From Flaccisagitta enflata (taxonomy: Eukaryota; Chaetognatha; Sagittoidea; Aphragmophora), in the NCBI GenBank assembly GCA_965153355.1, contig OZ231127.1:80848001-80912000 (forward strand): a stretch of 64,000 nt of DNA. The letters are read 5' to 3'. Both the position numbers and the translations under genes were made by a program. Under the pieces are notes generated by a model. It did not search any database, was not told the origin of the DNA, and saw only the letters and a program-made list of their open reading frames with translations. How positions within the stretch are numbered: position 1 is the stretch's first letter; every line of letters begins with the position of its first letter. This document shows, piece by piece, positions 24,250 to 35,608 of the stretch.

Positions 24250-25602
24250 GTAAACATCAACCTTATCACTCATTTTACACTTTTTCTGGACATGATAGAA
24301 AAATGTTCAGACCATACTATCTTGGAAAAAAAGGTTTTAGTCTGAAAACTGACATCATTAGGAACATTAAAAAAAAATTGGCTTTTGAATGAATGAAGCA
24401 AGGACAACATGATAAATGCCATTGTCATTTATTGTTTAGCTCTTTGAAATACAAAAAATCCAAGGAATGGTAGCGTAACTCTTTTAAGAGCAGCGTTTTT
24501 CAAAAGTTGATGTTGGTTTTCAGACATAACTTTTTTCCCCAAGATAGTAGTTAAAAATAATGGTTAAATTGTCCTCTGGCTGACAAGGTAACGAGATCAA
24601 ACCAGATTCTCTTTTTCTCTCTCTCACACTTTTCAATGTAAATGTCATAATTGACGAGTGTGCGTGTTTTGTCGATATCGTTTTTTCCCCCTTCGCTCTC
24701 TCCAGGGCGAGCTAATCGCGTCTCTCTGTATTAAACAATTGTTATCATCGATATCCATCGTGTTTGTAAAATTAGTCTTCCTAGCTCTCCAAAATGTGTG
24801 CTCGTAGTATTTTGAGTATATTAATGAGTATTTCGTGTTATGACCTCAAAATGTGTTTGGAACCCCCACCCCCCCTCCCCCCCAAAAAAAGGAAAACTCA
24901 TTAGTGATTTTATTTCAGACTTGTCTTCTTTTTTTTGTGTATGGGCAAAGTGAATTGGGGTGACTAGGGTATATGGGTTTTGCTTGTGAAATAATCACTC
25001 CTTTCACTGTTGCTTTCAACCCAAAATTTTGGTTGAATATGAGATCAGTTTTTTTCAAACACCCTTTGGTATCGTGGACCCCCTATTTTATCCCTCAGCT
25101 ACGGATTGAGCAGTATTTGATTTTCTTTTTGCAGTAAAACATCAAAAGTTATAACATAACCTAAAACGATTTGACAAATAACCACAGGCGTAGAAATCCT
25201 CTGTTAGTGATTACACGGCAATGAGTGAAGCACAAAGTCCTTTTTTCATCTCTATAGAGCTCTTGATCACGATAATACCCATTTACTCAACGTTTATTCA
25301 TGTTATCTCATCGATCATGGTCACAATTAATTAGTGGTAGAATCATCGGCACACAACTCGGATAAAGCCAATTTGTAAAAAGTACCACTTTAAAGAATTA
25401 AAACCAAAGTTCATTTCATCAAATACTCATTTTTCAATTTGAAGAAATACAGGAACTAATCCACATATTGAAGAAACGATCACCATTTATAAAAAGTCAC
25501 TTCCAATTCTTTTCCTATTTATTCTGCTGCTTCCTTACTTTCTTTCTCACACAAAACTCACAAAACAACAACTAAAAAAAATCACATTCTCACACTCTAA
25601 AG

Positions 25603-25711
25603 ACCGAGTCAATTCAAAATGGATATGTATCGCATCCTAACCATATTCCTATTCCTACTGTTCACGTTGTTCACATTTTTCCTCGTATGGCGATTTTGTA
25701 GCACCGATTAG
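25603..25711 (+). CDS. small membrane protein (copy 2), terminal exon 3a
   Basis: Counterpart of 4454-4562: acceptor CACTCTAAAG, PSQFKMDMYR, hydrophobic helix, WRFCSTD, TAG. With 23166-23256 and 24138-24249 it completes a second intact 103-residue reading frame. The alternative exon 3b is not present in this arm. Confidence 0.62.
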
Positions 25712-27415
25712 AAACATATGACTTCGCCAATTATGTAAATTATCCTGCGGTTTATTAGGAGAGGAAGAAAAGGGCACGCAGTGAGGTAATAATGATCAGT
25801 TTAAATGGAGGTTTAATTCTGCCATTTAGATCGACTTACAAAAGAAAACTAGGTTAAGATTATTCAGTAAGACTATTCTAGGGTAATGTGGGTTGGCACA
25901 ATATTGAGTACATTTTTTTTTAAGCATTAACAATATTGTTTCTTTTTTAATTAGTTTGAGGACTTTTTATTTAGATGCTATACCTTTTTTCATTGTTTTT
26001 CCCTCTATCAGTAAATGACAGCCAGATCGAATCTGGTCAATGGTCATAGACAATAGTCTCTCAAAAATGAAAGCATGAGCGTGCGGGAATCTGTTTGCTT
26101 TCCACGATCTCAAAGTGTTAATTTTAGATGAAAATTTTACTCCTCCACGCCCATGCATGATAGCGGGTAGATTTCCAATCTCACCTTGACCAGTTTTAGT
26201 TGACTAACGATTTCAGTGTCAAAAGGTAGATAAGAAATTTAGAGAAGAAATTTAGAGATGAAATTTAGAGATGAAATTTAGAGACGAATAGGCGTTATCC
26301 GATTTTCATAAGCTATAGCTTCATGTAGCCCACCCCCCAAGTGACAGATGTTTCTTTAAAATTCACTTATTTTTTGTTTGTATAGCATCTTTGTCAAAAT
26401 GCGCTAACATACATGACACTTGCTGTTGTAAAAAAAGAATCCATACTCTGCAACTCAAAATATTCAACCAAAACTTCCTACTCCTTGAAATGTTTTCTGC
26501 TCTCATGACATTATACAAATCTATGCGTGTTGTCATTTCATAGTATTGTTTCTTGTTGTTGTTATGCATCGAAAGATACCATTCAAACATTATCTTGCAT
26601 TTTTATAAAATTTTTTGTATACATGAGCGGTTTAAAGCCTAAAAAAAGTTATTATAAATGTTTCATAGTTAAAACTTTTGAAAATGCATGGTCTATTACA
26701 ATACTACCTGCGGAAATTCTGCTTTCTTTCTATTGATAAATGCCGTATTTCTTCCAAAAAACTAGCTTTCATTTCTTTTTCAGTGATATCTTAAGTTTCA
26801 ACAAGAAATTTTTTCGTTATACTGAAAATTTGATTGTTGTAAGATTAACTGACAAAAGGTTTATCCTGTTTAACTGCGCTAAACTAGATTCAGCATCTAA
26901 TGACACCCATATCTGAGAAAAAAAAAACCAAAAACAAACGATACTTTTAGTACAGTGTAAACCCTAAATAAAACTACCGTAATTGAAGATGAAAATTCAA
27001 TTTAAAGGCTAATTGGAAGCAAAACGGTATGAGATGTAACATAACCTATTCTGCCTTTCTCGATTATTTAGTGTTTAAACTTTTCTCAGAAGTCAACTAG
27101 CTGCTTTTGATCTTTAAACACGAACTTAGGCCATTATACTAATTAATGATAGAAATAGTTCCGCAAATTGAGAATAATCAAAGGCTCTTGCTTAAAATAA
27201 TTCGGCTGATAATAAAACTTATGCATATTTGCGAAAAAAAAAGATACGGCACAAAAACTGTAATGCTCAGATAGCTATTGCATGTATTTCTTCCTTTTGA
27301 AATATTGGTTGATCAGACATACAAAAATCTATGATTTCCACATTTGTTAAGAATTATCTAATCTCATGGTTTCTCTTTCCCTCCCCATCCCATGTCCCTG
27401 TGTGTCACTTGTCTG

Positions 27416-27419
<4 letters not shown>

Positions 27420-27490
<71 letters not shown>
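27420..27490. repeat. (CT)n microsatellite at the duplication boundary
   Basis: About 35 CT units. In the left arm the corresponding site near 2735-2755 is only GAGAGAGAGAAG. Homology between the arms ends here. Confidence 0.95.
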
Positions 27491-27493
<3 letters not shown>

Positions 27494-27640
27494 TTGCCGT
27501 GTCGGTCGGTAGGTCGGTAGGTCCGTCCGTCGGTCCGTCCGTCCGTCACATTTTTGAATTCCGAGCGGTTTTTGCTTTACTGCTCCTGCCCAACCGTCCG
27601 CGACTGGATTGCCGTGTATCCGGCCTTTTTCCTCTCTACG
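27491..27640 (+). repeat. hairpin/YGGT element lacking its 5' hairpin
   Basis: Starts CACCTTGCCGTGTCGG, then CGGTAGGTCGG tetramers, ACATTTTTGAATTCCGAGCG, CTGCTCCTGCCCAACCGTCC, CGCGACTGG and CCGTGTATCCGGCC. It is nearly identical to 49388-49534, but the hairpin is replaced by the CT array. Confidence 0.7.
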
Positions 27641-27753
27641 AGTTGGTTCCTCGGTCTGGCTCCTTTCCTATCTTTGCCTTCTCCTTCCTCCATTCCTTCT
27701 TTTGTCTGGCCTGATACTCATTCTTTCATTCGGGAGTGGATTCTTAACAGCAG

Positions 27754-27833
27754 CTTCCTTCCAATGCCTTACAACGTTAGTGACATCAATGTCACAACCG
27801 CGTCTTTGAACCTCTGCAACATCACATCAGACG
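27754..27833 (+). CDS. possible exon rich in N-glycosylation sites, upstream of TM exon A
   Basis: Candidate 80-nt internal exon: acceptor CTTAACAGCAG, donor GACG/GTGAGA. It reads FLPMPYNVSDINVTTASLNL then CNITSD and contains three N-x-S/T sequons (NVS, NVT, NIT), so it would be extracellular. Its start phase fits exon 2 of the right-arm gene (24249). Its end phase fits an upstream acceptor of the TM exon (CTGCCAG, exon from 28234), but not the acceptor that copy B's phase requires. It has no counterpart in copy B. Whether it is used is unknown. Confidence 0.35.
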
Positions 27834-27850
27834 GTGAGAGTAATTAGTAT

Positions 27851-28098
27851 CATTTAATCCAATAACATTATCATCATCATCATCATCATCATCATCATAA
27901 TCATCATCAGTAACACACTGACCAAAAGAGAGAAAGGAGGAAAGAAAAAAAGAAAGAAAGAAAGGAAGAAAGAAAGAGGGAAAGAAACGAAGAAAGAAAG
28001 ATAAAAACAAACAAACAAAAAAAAACAAACAGACAAACAAACAAACAAACAAACAAACAAACAAACAAACAAACAAACAAACAAACAAACAAACAGAG
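27851..28098. repeat. (CAT)n, (GAAA)n-like and (AAAC)n microsatellites
   Basis: CAT run at about 27863-27910, AG-rich GAAA run at 27930-28000, and AAAC run at 28002-28095. Copy B has the same order from 51868, with a longer GAAA array (51905-52005). Confidence 0.9.
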
Positions 28099-28261
28099 GC
28101 TATGTTACAATTTCTCATGAAACCCCATGTCATATGTATTGACGCCGCATGAGTGTCGGGGGCAATCAAGCGAGCATCTGAGCGGCATATGAGCATATAT
28201 TAGTGACTATGTTATTCCTCGTGACACTGCCAGCGACACTTAATCTTCTGAACTGCTTCAG

Positions 28262-28417
28262 CGGCGGCGTATCTCGAGTTGGCGTTTCGGGTCGTCCGCG
28301 TGCGAAAGACGTGACTTCCGGTCCGAATCACGCGGTGCCAACGACGGCGCTCATCGCCATGGGACTCGTTCTCGTTCTCTGCTACGTAGTCATCACCGCC
28401 GTCGTCATTCAAATGAG
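28262..28417 (+). CDS. membrane protein copy A, transmembrane exon
   Basis: After acceptor CTGCTTCAG, the frame reads GGVSRVGVSGRPRAKDVTSG, then PNHAVPTTA and a single helix LIAMGLVLVLCYVVITAVVI, then QMR at donor ATGAG/GTACGA. Topology: short extracellular stretch, one membrane helix, cytoplasmic arginine anchor. It ends in phase 2, fitting the next exon at 31949. It is nearly identical to the copy B exon at 52279-52434, apart from synonymous changes. An alternative upstream acceptor (28231-28233) would extend the exon by 28 nt and serve the exon at 27754. The ATG at 28203 in the same frame could alternatively start a signal-anchor form. Confidence 0.6.
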
Positions 28418-28442
28418 GTACGAACAACAAACGCGGGGTTAC

Positions 28443-28486
<44 letters not shown>

Positions 28487-29615
28487 ATGCGTGTTTTCAC
28501 ACTTTTGGACTTGTGCGTTAGGGACCAAAAAGACCAACAGACCGACGTACGGACTAATGGACAAACGTAGCCTTCTATAGAGCCACTAATCCCCGACTAA
28601 AAAGTGTGTCACGCAATTTTGTCACGATCAATTTTGTCGTAACAATTAGTAGATATTTGGGAGAGGAGTTATATCATGTCAGCGTAACGTCTGTACACTT
28701 ATTATTGTCAAAAGATCAAACAGCTGTCAAATCTAAGCAGACATATTTAACCATATGCCAATTTTTCCATTAGTTAGGGCTTGAAAAAATCTTCATTTTG
28801 CTCATGAATTTCACCTCAATTGCATTGTACAAAATCAAATAAGATCAAAAACAGTAAAAACATTCCCAAAGCAAATTATGGCAAAATTACCAGAAAAACC
28901 TTATGAACTTCAGTTGTTCACCAAATCTACATAAAGATAGATAATCAGATGCAAATTTCACGACTAAACAGCTTTTGAAAAGTTCTTTAATTTGCCCACG
29001 GATTTCAATTGATTTTGTAAAAGTGAATGCTTCAAAAATTCGAACCAAAGTTGTGGAAAAATTTGTACCTTGGTGTTGAATGTTAGTTGTCAAGAGGTCA
29101 AAAAGTTTAAAACAAGCATCCCAATTGGAACAAAATACAAAAAATAATGTGGAATATATTGGGAAATACTCATAAAATATATAACTTCAGGGAATTGAAT
29201 CGTTCCTCACCAGTAGTAGCGAGGTATGTATAATTGTAGCACTACCTTGACAATAATTAGTGAACAGGTGTTGTGTCGACGATTTTATGCGAATCTAAAT
29301 ATGTCTCACTTTTACGATAACATTTTGACAGACGAAGAATGAAAAGGTAAGCAAATTAACAACTGATGAAGAAAAACATTGCATCTGGGAGTACAAGAAT
29401 TCAAATATGCAATCACTAGCGTGAAAGCACTGTTGAATTAGCAGGTACATGTGGCAAGGACATCATCATTAGCTGCTCAAGAGAGACAGACCAGAAAGAG
29501 ATTCCTGCAGGGGAACGGGTTCCCTTACGCACCCCACCACATCCTGATCCCGATGAAAACCTTGTCGACGGACTCGCGGCCACCACAAACACATTAAGCG
29601 ACTCTATAAGAGCTA
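28418..29615. other. intron A, first part
   Basis: It begins with (AC)n at 28446-28486; then AT-rich DNA. About 29490-29605 carries a repeat (GACTCGCGGCCACC..TTAAGCGACTCTATAAG) that recurs near 31090-31150, 52980-53065 and 55350-55400. No exon in the required phase is open here. Confidence 0.45.
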
Positions 29616-30197
29616 CAGTGGGGTTCGTGGAATAACAGCCTAAACTGGAGGAAGGTATTTAAGTGTCTTAATTTCATTTGACAAACTTGATATTTGAAAT
29701 ATAAGTTGTTCACTCAATGCTTTTGTCCCTGAGTTTTTTGGTTGCTATGGAAACCAAAATTATTTTTTCAAACATTTATAACCACTAAAATATCATTATT
29801 TTGAGAAATATTGTCAGGGAACATTGCTCAAAATAAAATTTGCTACAACTTTCCCACAGTATGTTCTGTAAGAATATTGCTCGTTTGGCTGTTGCTAGGG
29901 GACATCACACCTACCAACCGCTAAATGATGCTCCCTAGCAACGGCTAAACGAGCAATATTCTTACAGGACACACTGTGGGAAAGTTGTAGCAAATTTATT
30001 TCTGAGCAATGTTCCCTGATAATATTTGTCAAAATATCGATTTTCTAGCTGTTATAAATGTTCAAAAAAATAATTTTGGTTTCCATAGCAACCAAAAAAC
30101 TCAGGGACTTATATTTCAAATATCAAGTTTGTCAAATGAAATTAAGACACTTAAATACCTTCCTCCAGTTTAGGCTGTTATTCCACGAACCCCACTG
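29616..30197. mobile_element. 582-bp foldback MITE with TA target duplication
   Basis: Long inverted arms meet in the middle. The ends are CAGTGGGGTTCGTGGAATAA and its reverse complement, flanked by TA on each side. Copy B has an uninterrupted site (TATAAGAGCCATGTTAACGG, about 53070). No coding capacity. TA duplication suggests Tc1/mariner-type mobilisation. Confidence 0.8.
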
Positions 30198-30551
30198 TAT
30201 GTCAACGGACATACTGGGAGTACTGCCCTGCCGGTGACTGAATGGATTTCTAAGACTGCAGATTCGGATTTGCAGTCAAAAATACCAGAAAATGTCACCA
30301 CAAAGAGTTATGATGAAAAATGTACTAAATTTACACCATTTTTGCATATAAGTCAAAAACCGCCCCAAAAGTGATTTAGTTTCCTTTAGATTTACATTGT
30401 ACACACTACAATGACCCAAAAACTATCAAAGGGAGAGACGATCATTCTACCTCAACTCATTCCGTGTTTTGGCTGGTATATGACTATCTCCACTCAGACG
30501 ATGTGTATTGTGTAAAGATGAATCAATTTACTGTAGAAATATGGATGTTTT

Positions 30552-30670
30552 TGTGCGACAAAGCACCTCTATAACTTGCTGTGTCCGTTGGTCCGTTGGT
30601 CGGTCGGTCGGGCAACGCATTCGTTCGACGATCCACACGTCGCACCTTATTGGCCTTCTTGGCCTTGTTA
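30552..30670 (+). repeat. hairpin/YGGT element
   Basis: TGTGCGACAAAGCACCTCTA, CTTGCTGTGTCCGTTGGTCC, CGGTCGGTCGGGCAACGC, GATCCACACGTCGCACC, CTTCTTGGCCTTGTTA. Copy B carries it at 54989-55092 with an internal deletion. Confidence 0.7.
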
Positions 30671-30677
30671 GAATATA

Positions 30678-30853
30678 CAGTGGGACACCGCCTCATCGGT
30701 CTCAATGGGACTAAAGATTTTTCACCTTTATCTCAAGTTCACTTTTAAAGAGAGGTGAAATTACATAAGAAACTGTTATTTTGGGCCTTAAAATGTTAAC
30801 CTTTATTGATGGGGAACCTTTAAAAGCGAGGCTGTTATTGCGGGGTCCCACTG
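30678..30853. mobile_element. 176-bp MITE with TA target duplication
   Basis: Ends CAGTGGGACACCGC and GCGGGGTCCCACTG, flanked by TA. Copy B reads straight through as GAATATATGTACACC (about 55092-55106), giving a clean empty site. It arrived after the tandem duplication, or was lost precisely from B. Confidence 0.85.
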
Positions 30854-31445
30854 TATGTACACCTCAAACTCGACTTAAATTTCACAATAGTCATACTAAC
30901 TACAATGTGCAAATGAGCTCAAAGCTGTTGCGCGCCGTCATCTTCGGAACAAGTTCAAGCACGTGGTACGTGTATGAGCACCTCTCCTTCTCTTTCTGAC
31001 CGACAGTCTCTGACTCTATCACTGCTCCATCAACGCAGTTTCCCAGCCCGCTGCCGCAATCAGTCAAAGCAGTTAGTTCGCTAGCCCCTACTACCTTGTC
31101 GACCGATAGGCGGCCACTACAAATGAATTAAGCGACTCTACAACCGCTGTGTTAACGGACATACTGGGCTTACTGCCCTGCCAACAAAATATGCATTTAT
31201 CTAATGTTTTTGTAAAAAATATGTAAATCGATTCGACTCTTCATAACCTACACAATATGCTTACAAACTGCAATATGCAAATGAGCTCAAAGCCATTGTG
31301 TGTCACGCCGAAACCTTCGAAACAAGTTCTGGTAAAGTCACAAGAACAAGCAGAAGTATATCTCATTCTCTTTCTCTGTCTCTCTAACTGTCTGTCTACT
31401 TATCGGTCTGTCTGTCTGTCTATCTGTCAGTTTGTCTGTAATTCA

Positions 31446-31446
<1 letters not shown>

Positions 31447-31525
<79 letters not shown>
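31447..31525. repeat. (CT)n microsatellite
   Basis: About 39 CT units, preceded by imperfect CTGT repeats. The copy B counterpart at 55837-55934 is longer. Confidence 0.95.
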
Positions 31526-31526
<1 letters not shown>

Positions 31527-31948
31527 AAATACTGCTGTTCTGTGGTTCTGCAGCACTGCCCCTGCCCAACCGTCCGCGATTTTTGCCGTGTTGGGCTCGT
31601 GTATGATAAGAAATATCGTATGCTTAACCCAAATGCGATGTTAATCTTCATTACTATGCACCATATGAACACTGTCGCTGAACAAAGTAACTTTTGATGG
31701 ACACTTTAGTCCCCGCCCATGCTAGTGATAACATATAACATGTTCCTAACATTTCCGATATTTTGATACAGAATGTCTTATCAAACATCAAAGCATTTAG
31801 CACGCAACCAGAATGCAAGAATCGCTCTGTCGTAAATGGTAGGAAGTATTGCGTGAGTACGCATGTAACTCCTCAGAATGCATGACACTAGCCTAGGAGG
31901 ATCCAAGTTGCGGCAGGTCTCTCTTAGGTTTCATACTGCAGCATGCAG

Positions 31949-32155
31949 CATCCTCAATTCACTCTTGCGGACAAAAGTAGTTCATGGCGGTGAATTTGTT
32001 GTTAGGGCATCGGCTCGGGGCAACTTTAACGAGAGAGGAGGCATCATCCACGCCAGCTCGACGTCGGGATTGTATTCAGTCAGAGCCGGAGAACCAGTCT
32101 ATCAAGACGTCGACGACGAGGGCGAAGCCACGAGCAGTTTCGACGACGATACTGG
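31949..32155 (+). CDS. membrane protein copy A, first cytoplasmic exon
   Basis: Acceptor GCATGCAG, 207 nt, donor ACTGG/GTAAGT. Reads ILNSLLRTKVVHGGEFVVRA, continuing through GNFNERGGIIHASSTSGLY and SVRAGEPVYQDVDDEGEATS, and ends SFDDDTG. Both ends are phase 2, matching neighbours. It is the juxtamembrane cytoplasmic segment. Copy B (59475-59681) is the same to within one or two bases. No recognised domain; a tyrosine in an acidic context (EPVYQDVDD) could be a phosphorylation site (inference). Confidence 0.65.
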
Positions 32156-32425
32156 GTAAGTCATTCGGTGTTTATTCACATCCCGGTGCGGTGTATCTGC
32201 GCCAGTTTCTGAAATGGGAATGAAAAGTGGGGGAAGCCAGAATACCCGCATCAACATCCTGATTTGCATAATGCAGTTTGAAGATTTCTGTTTTTGAAGA
32301 TGACAAACATTTCGGTAACATTTCACTGGAATCGTAGCCTGGTATTGAAAATGCGCTGTTTCAGAGATAACTAGAGATATCACCAACGCTTCGTATGTGC
32401 GAAAAATAAATAATTAATTGATATA

Positions 32426-33193
32426 CCAGTAATGGCGGCTGTCGCCGTGAGGAAAAAAGTCGTAAGCGTTGTTCACTTTTCTCTAAGCTTTTATCTTCAG
32501 TCACTGCAATTCTTTTTATTTGTTAGATCAAATCAAGAGCAATTGAATATATTCATTGCACTGAAAATTAGAAAAAAATAGGACTGAGCTAAATGAGCTA
32601 GATGAGCTAAAATATTCAACATCAGTCAACCAAACAACCAGCTATGCTCACTGACATGCTTCCTTGCATTTGCATGCTTAGATCAAAACATTTATTTGTT
32701 TATCTGTTTGAAATCAGAAAAAAAGAGCGAGTTAAATGAGCTAAATGAGCTAGAATGCTTAAAATCACCCTCACATATGAGTAGCTTTGCTCACCGACAC
32801 TCTTTTTATCTCTTTCTTGTTGAAACATTTATCAATATATCTATTCATTTGTTGCATCTGGAATCAGAAAAAAAACTGAGCTAAGTGAGCTGAATGAGCT
32901 AAAATGCTCAAGATCATCCTCACACATGAGCAGCTATGCTCATAAACATGTTTTCTTGTATTTGCATGCTCAACCAAACTTAGATACACTCCTTTATTGA
33001 TCCTACATAAAATCATAAAAAATTGAAAAAAAATTTAATTTGAATTTTTCGTAAATAAATTTACTTACCCTATCAATTTCATTGGAGGGCTCATTCGGTT
33101 GGTGGAGTTCCCCAATTTTCTAATAAGAAAACGAAAACCCTGTTTTTCTCGAATATGTCAAAAAGTCAAAGACTGACTTCGACTTTTTTCCCG
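32426..33193 (-). mobile_element. full-length Helitron-like non-autonomous element
   Basis: On the minus strand it runs from TCGGGAAAAAAGTCGAAGTC to CGGCGACAGCCGCCATTACTGG-type end, without target duplication. Copy B lacks it: its sequence GTTATACAATATG (about 59953) joins the two flanks. Internal units are the AGCTCATTTAGCTCA type. Confidence 0.7.
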
Positions 33194-33265
33194 ACAATAT
33201 GAAGTCTTAAAAAAGATGATTACAACGCATTTCATAGAAATTTTATGAACACCCCCATTTCAGTA

Positions 33266-33870
33266 TCTAGCTCAAAAGTATAGAGGCAAACATTTTGGAC
33301 AATATCTCTGCTTAGAATAAAAAATCGATAGGAAAATCGGTGAGATTCAAAAACTAGAGCGAATTTCTGATCGAATGGCGCAAACCGCGTTCATCTAAGT
33401 CAAAGCGTTTAGAAATGACAGCTCAAACAAGATTGCCACTTCAAATCAAAAAGGGCAAAAAAACGCGGACGCAGGAAATTCAAGTTGATGGAAGATGGCG
33501 CGCCTGCGCATTGCGCCGCTACGACAAAGCAATGGCACACCCAACACGGCGTCAAACTCTTCGGTGGTTGGCTAGGAAACAGCCCTGATCTGAACCCCAT
33601 CGAATCGCTTTGGTTACAAATGAAGCAGCTACAAAGCAAAGAATGTGCGACATCGGCTACAGGGCTGAAAAAAATCGCTTCAAAGTCTGGGAGAAGATCA
33701 CGCCGTCTTACCTCAAATCTCTCTACGAAAGCATGCCGAGGCTTATGAAGGCGGTTGTTGATGCCCAGGGAGGGCACACTAAGTATTAAACGTATTCCGG
33801 AATTGTATTATGTATTATTTATTGAATAAATTATTTAATACTTATCTTGCCTCTATACTTTTGAGCTAGA
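33266..33870 (+). mobile_element. Tc1/mariner-like element, internally deleted
   Basis: A 24-bp terminal inverted repeat, starting TCTAGCTCAAAAGTATAGAG, is at 33266-33289 and, reversed, 33847-33870. TA flanks both ends. At 605 bp it is too short for a full transposase and keeps only the C-terminal coding part. Confidence 0.85.
33482..33789 (+). pseudogene. Tc1-like transposase C-terminal fragment, frameshifted
   Basis: The first frame has MEDGAPAHCAATTKQW and GNSPDLNPIESLW, which correspond to the second catalytic Asp region and the NSPDLNPIE block of Tc1 transposases. A frame change near 33680 then continues as VWEKITPSYLKSLYESMPRL and MKAVVDAQGGHTKY then stop, matching the family's C-terminal WxxI..L..SMP..GG.TKY pattern. 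The N-terminal DNA-binding half and first catalytic Asp are missing. Non-functional. Confidence 0.85.
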
Positions 33871-33872
33871 TA

Positions 33873-35608
33873 GTAACTGTAGAAATGTGACAATGTCTCT
33901 GGTTCTTCCCGTTAAATTGTATGGACGGAGATGGTAACGCAATTGGCAACAAGGAAGTGATTGCCTGATACTAGTCGATAGCGGCAGACACCAGTGGCTC
34001 AGTCAATTTTGACATGGCACATACAAAGTAGATCAGACGTCAGCGTCTTGTTATGGTTAATGTCATGGAAAAGGGTCCGTGGACAGAGTGAAATCCATCA
34101 ATTTTAAGATGTTAAAAATTGAACAAAACCATACATTATCATGTAGCTAACGTTATATCATGAATGAATTGATACTTGGATTTTCTTACGTGAGCTCATT
34201 TTTCATACAAATTAGGCCTAATGATACATTTTTTTGCAAACGTACTAACAATAAATTTAGTTAAATACAATGAAGAAATCAATATGACAGTCAAATTCTT
34301 GATGAATATGTTCAAGCAACCATGTATGATCATGTTACTGAACTTTAAAAAAAAAATTTTTTGAAAAAATCTCTATAAGTACCATTTCTGGCTGGGTGGG
34401 CTGTTGGAGGAAAAAAATTTTTTTGCCAAGCTCTGTTTCATGCCAGAGACGAGCTATCTTTAACGGAAGCTTCATGCAAAATTTCAACCAGATCGGACAA
34501 TTTTTTCAAAAATTATGCCGTTTTTTCAATTTTTTTTTTCTGGTAGGCTGGTTGGTCTGTCTGTACTCCTCGGCATTCCTTAAGACACACCAGATTATAG
34601 GTGAAGAACCCTCTTGATCTAGGTAACAACTATGCAAAATTTCGTTGGGCTAGCTCAAATAGTTTTTTGGGTAAGCCAAGTTGAATTTTAAGAAATTTTG
34701 CTAAATTGAGGCACAAAAGCATCGAATTAACTACGAGGCTGTGTCGGCAAGCGTTACAATTCACTCCCTATTTCGGTACTGATCAACTTTGTAATTTCAT
34801 TGTGACCAAACTAATTAGAGTTAAGAATTTTAGGTGTAGGTACAGAATTTCACCATCTTTCTCATCATGTAGATGAATTTTCCGTTAATCATGTTACTAT
34901 GCCTTGACAGAGTATGAATCATAGTGTGACACAAGTGTGACACCACCAACAAGGAGCACCTTTGAATTGTAACGCTCTAGGAAAATGTTGATTTCTCCAA
35001 AACAAAATGGAAAAAATCCTTGAAATTTGGAAGAAATGTCGTTCAACTAGTTGTTAATCCAATGACAAAAAAAAATGCTTAATGTTTGAACAATCATAGG
35101 CTTACAAAAAAAATTGTTGGCTTATCTCATTTTGAGAAAAAAATGACAGAAAAATGAAGGGGAAGAGTATTATAATTTGAAGTCACATTTTTTCGTCGTA
35201 CAGTTGAGTTATTGAGTTCAAATTTTTTGCACATATCAATGGATGGATAGAGATGGCTTACAAGCTATGGGATAACTCTGCTTGACATTTTTTGATTGCT
35301 TAAACTAGCTTTTTGCTTACAGGGACAAAATCGGGACAGGCCAAAAAAGGTCCTTCTACCCCTGTTTTGGACCCCATAGGGGCAGTTGGAGGAGCAAAAA
35401 TTGGTTTGGTATGGCGCACCTGGTGGTTAGGTATGTCACCCAACCTTTGTGACCTTATTCATTGCAGCAGCAGAAGCGATGACACTTCTACAATGGTGGA
35501 GAGTAAGGGTTTCTTGGGCGGACCCCGATGCGCGGAATTAACCTCATAGTAAATTCTTTGTGTAATTTGCGCTCCTGAGTTTGGTCAATAATCCATCCTC
35601 TTTTACAG
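33873..35608. other. intron of copy A
   Basis: AT-rich. The segment near 33990-34070 matches copy B near 60140-60240. The rest has no recognised repeat and no exon with the required phase. Confidence 0.45.

Noticed and set aside
29500-29610. Possible exon after acceptor ATTCCTGCAG in intron A
   Set aside because: The required phase meets a stop within 15 codons in both copies, and the segment belongs to a dispersed repeat.
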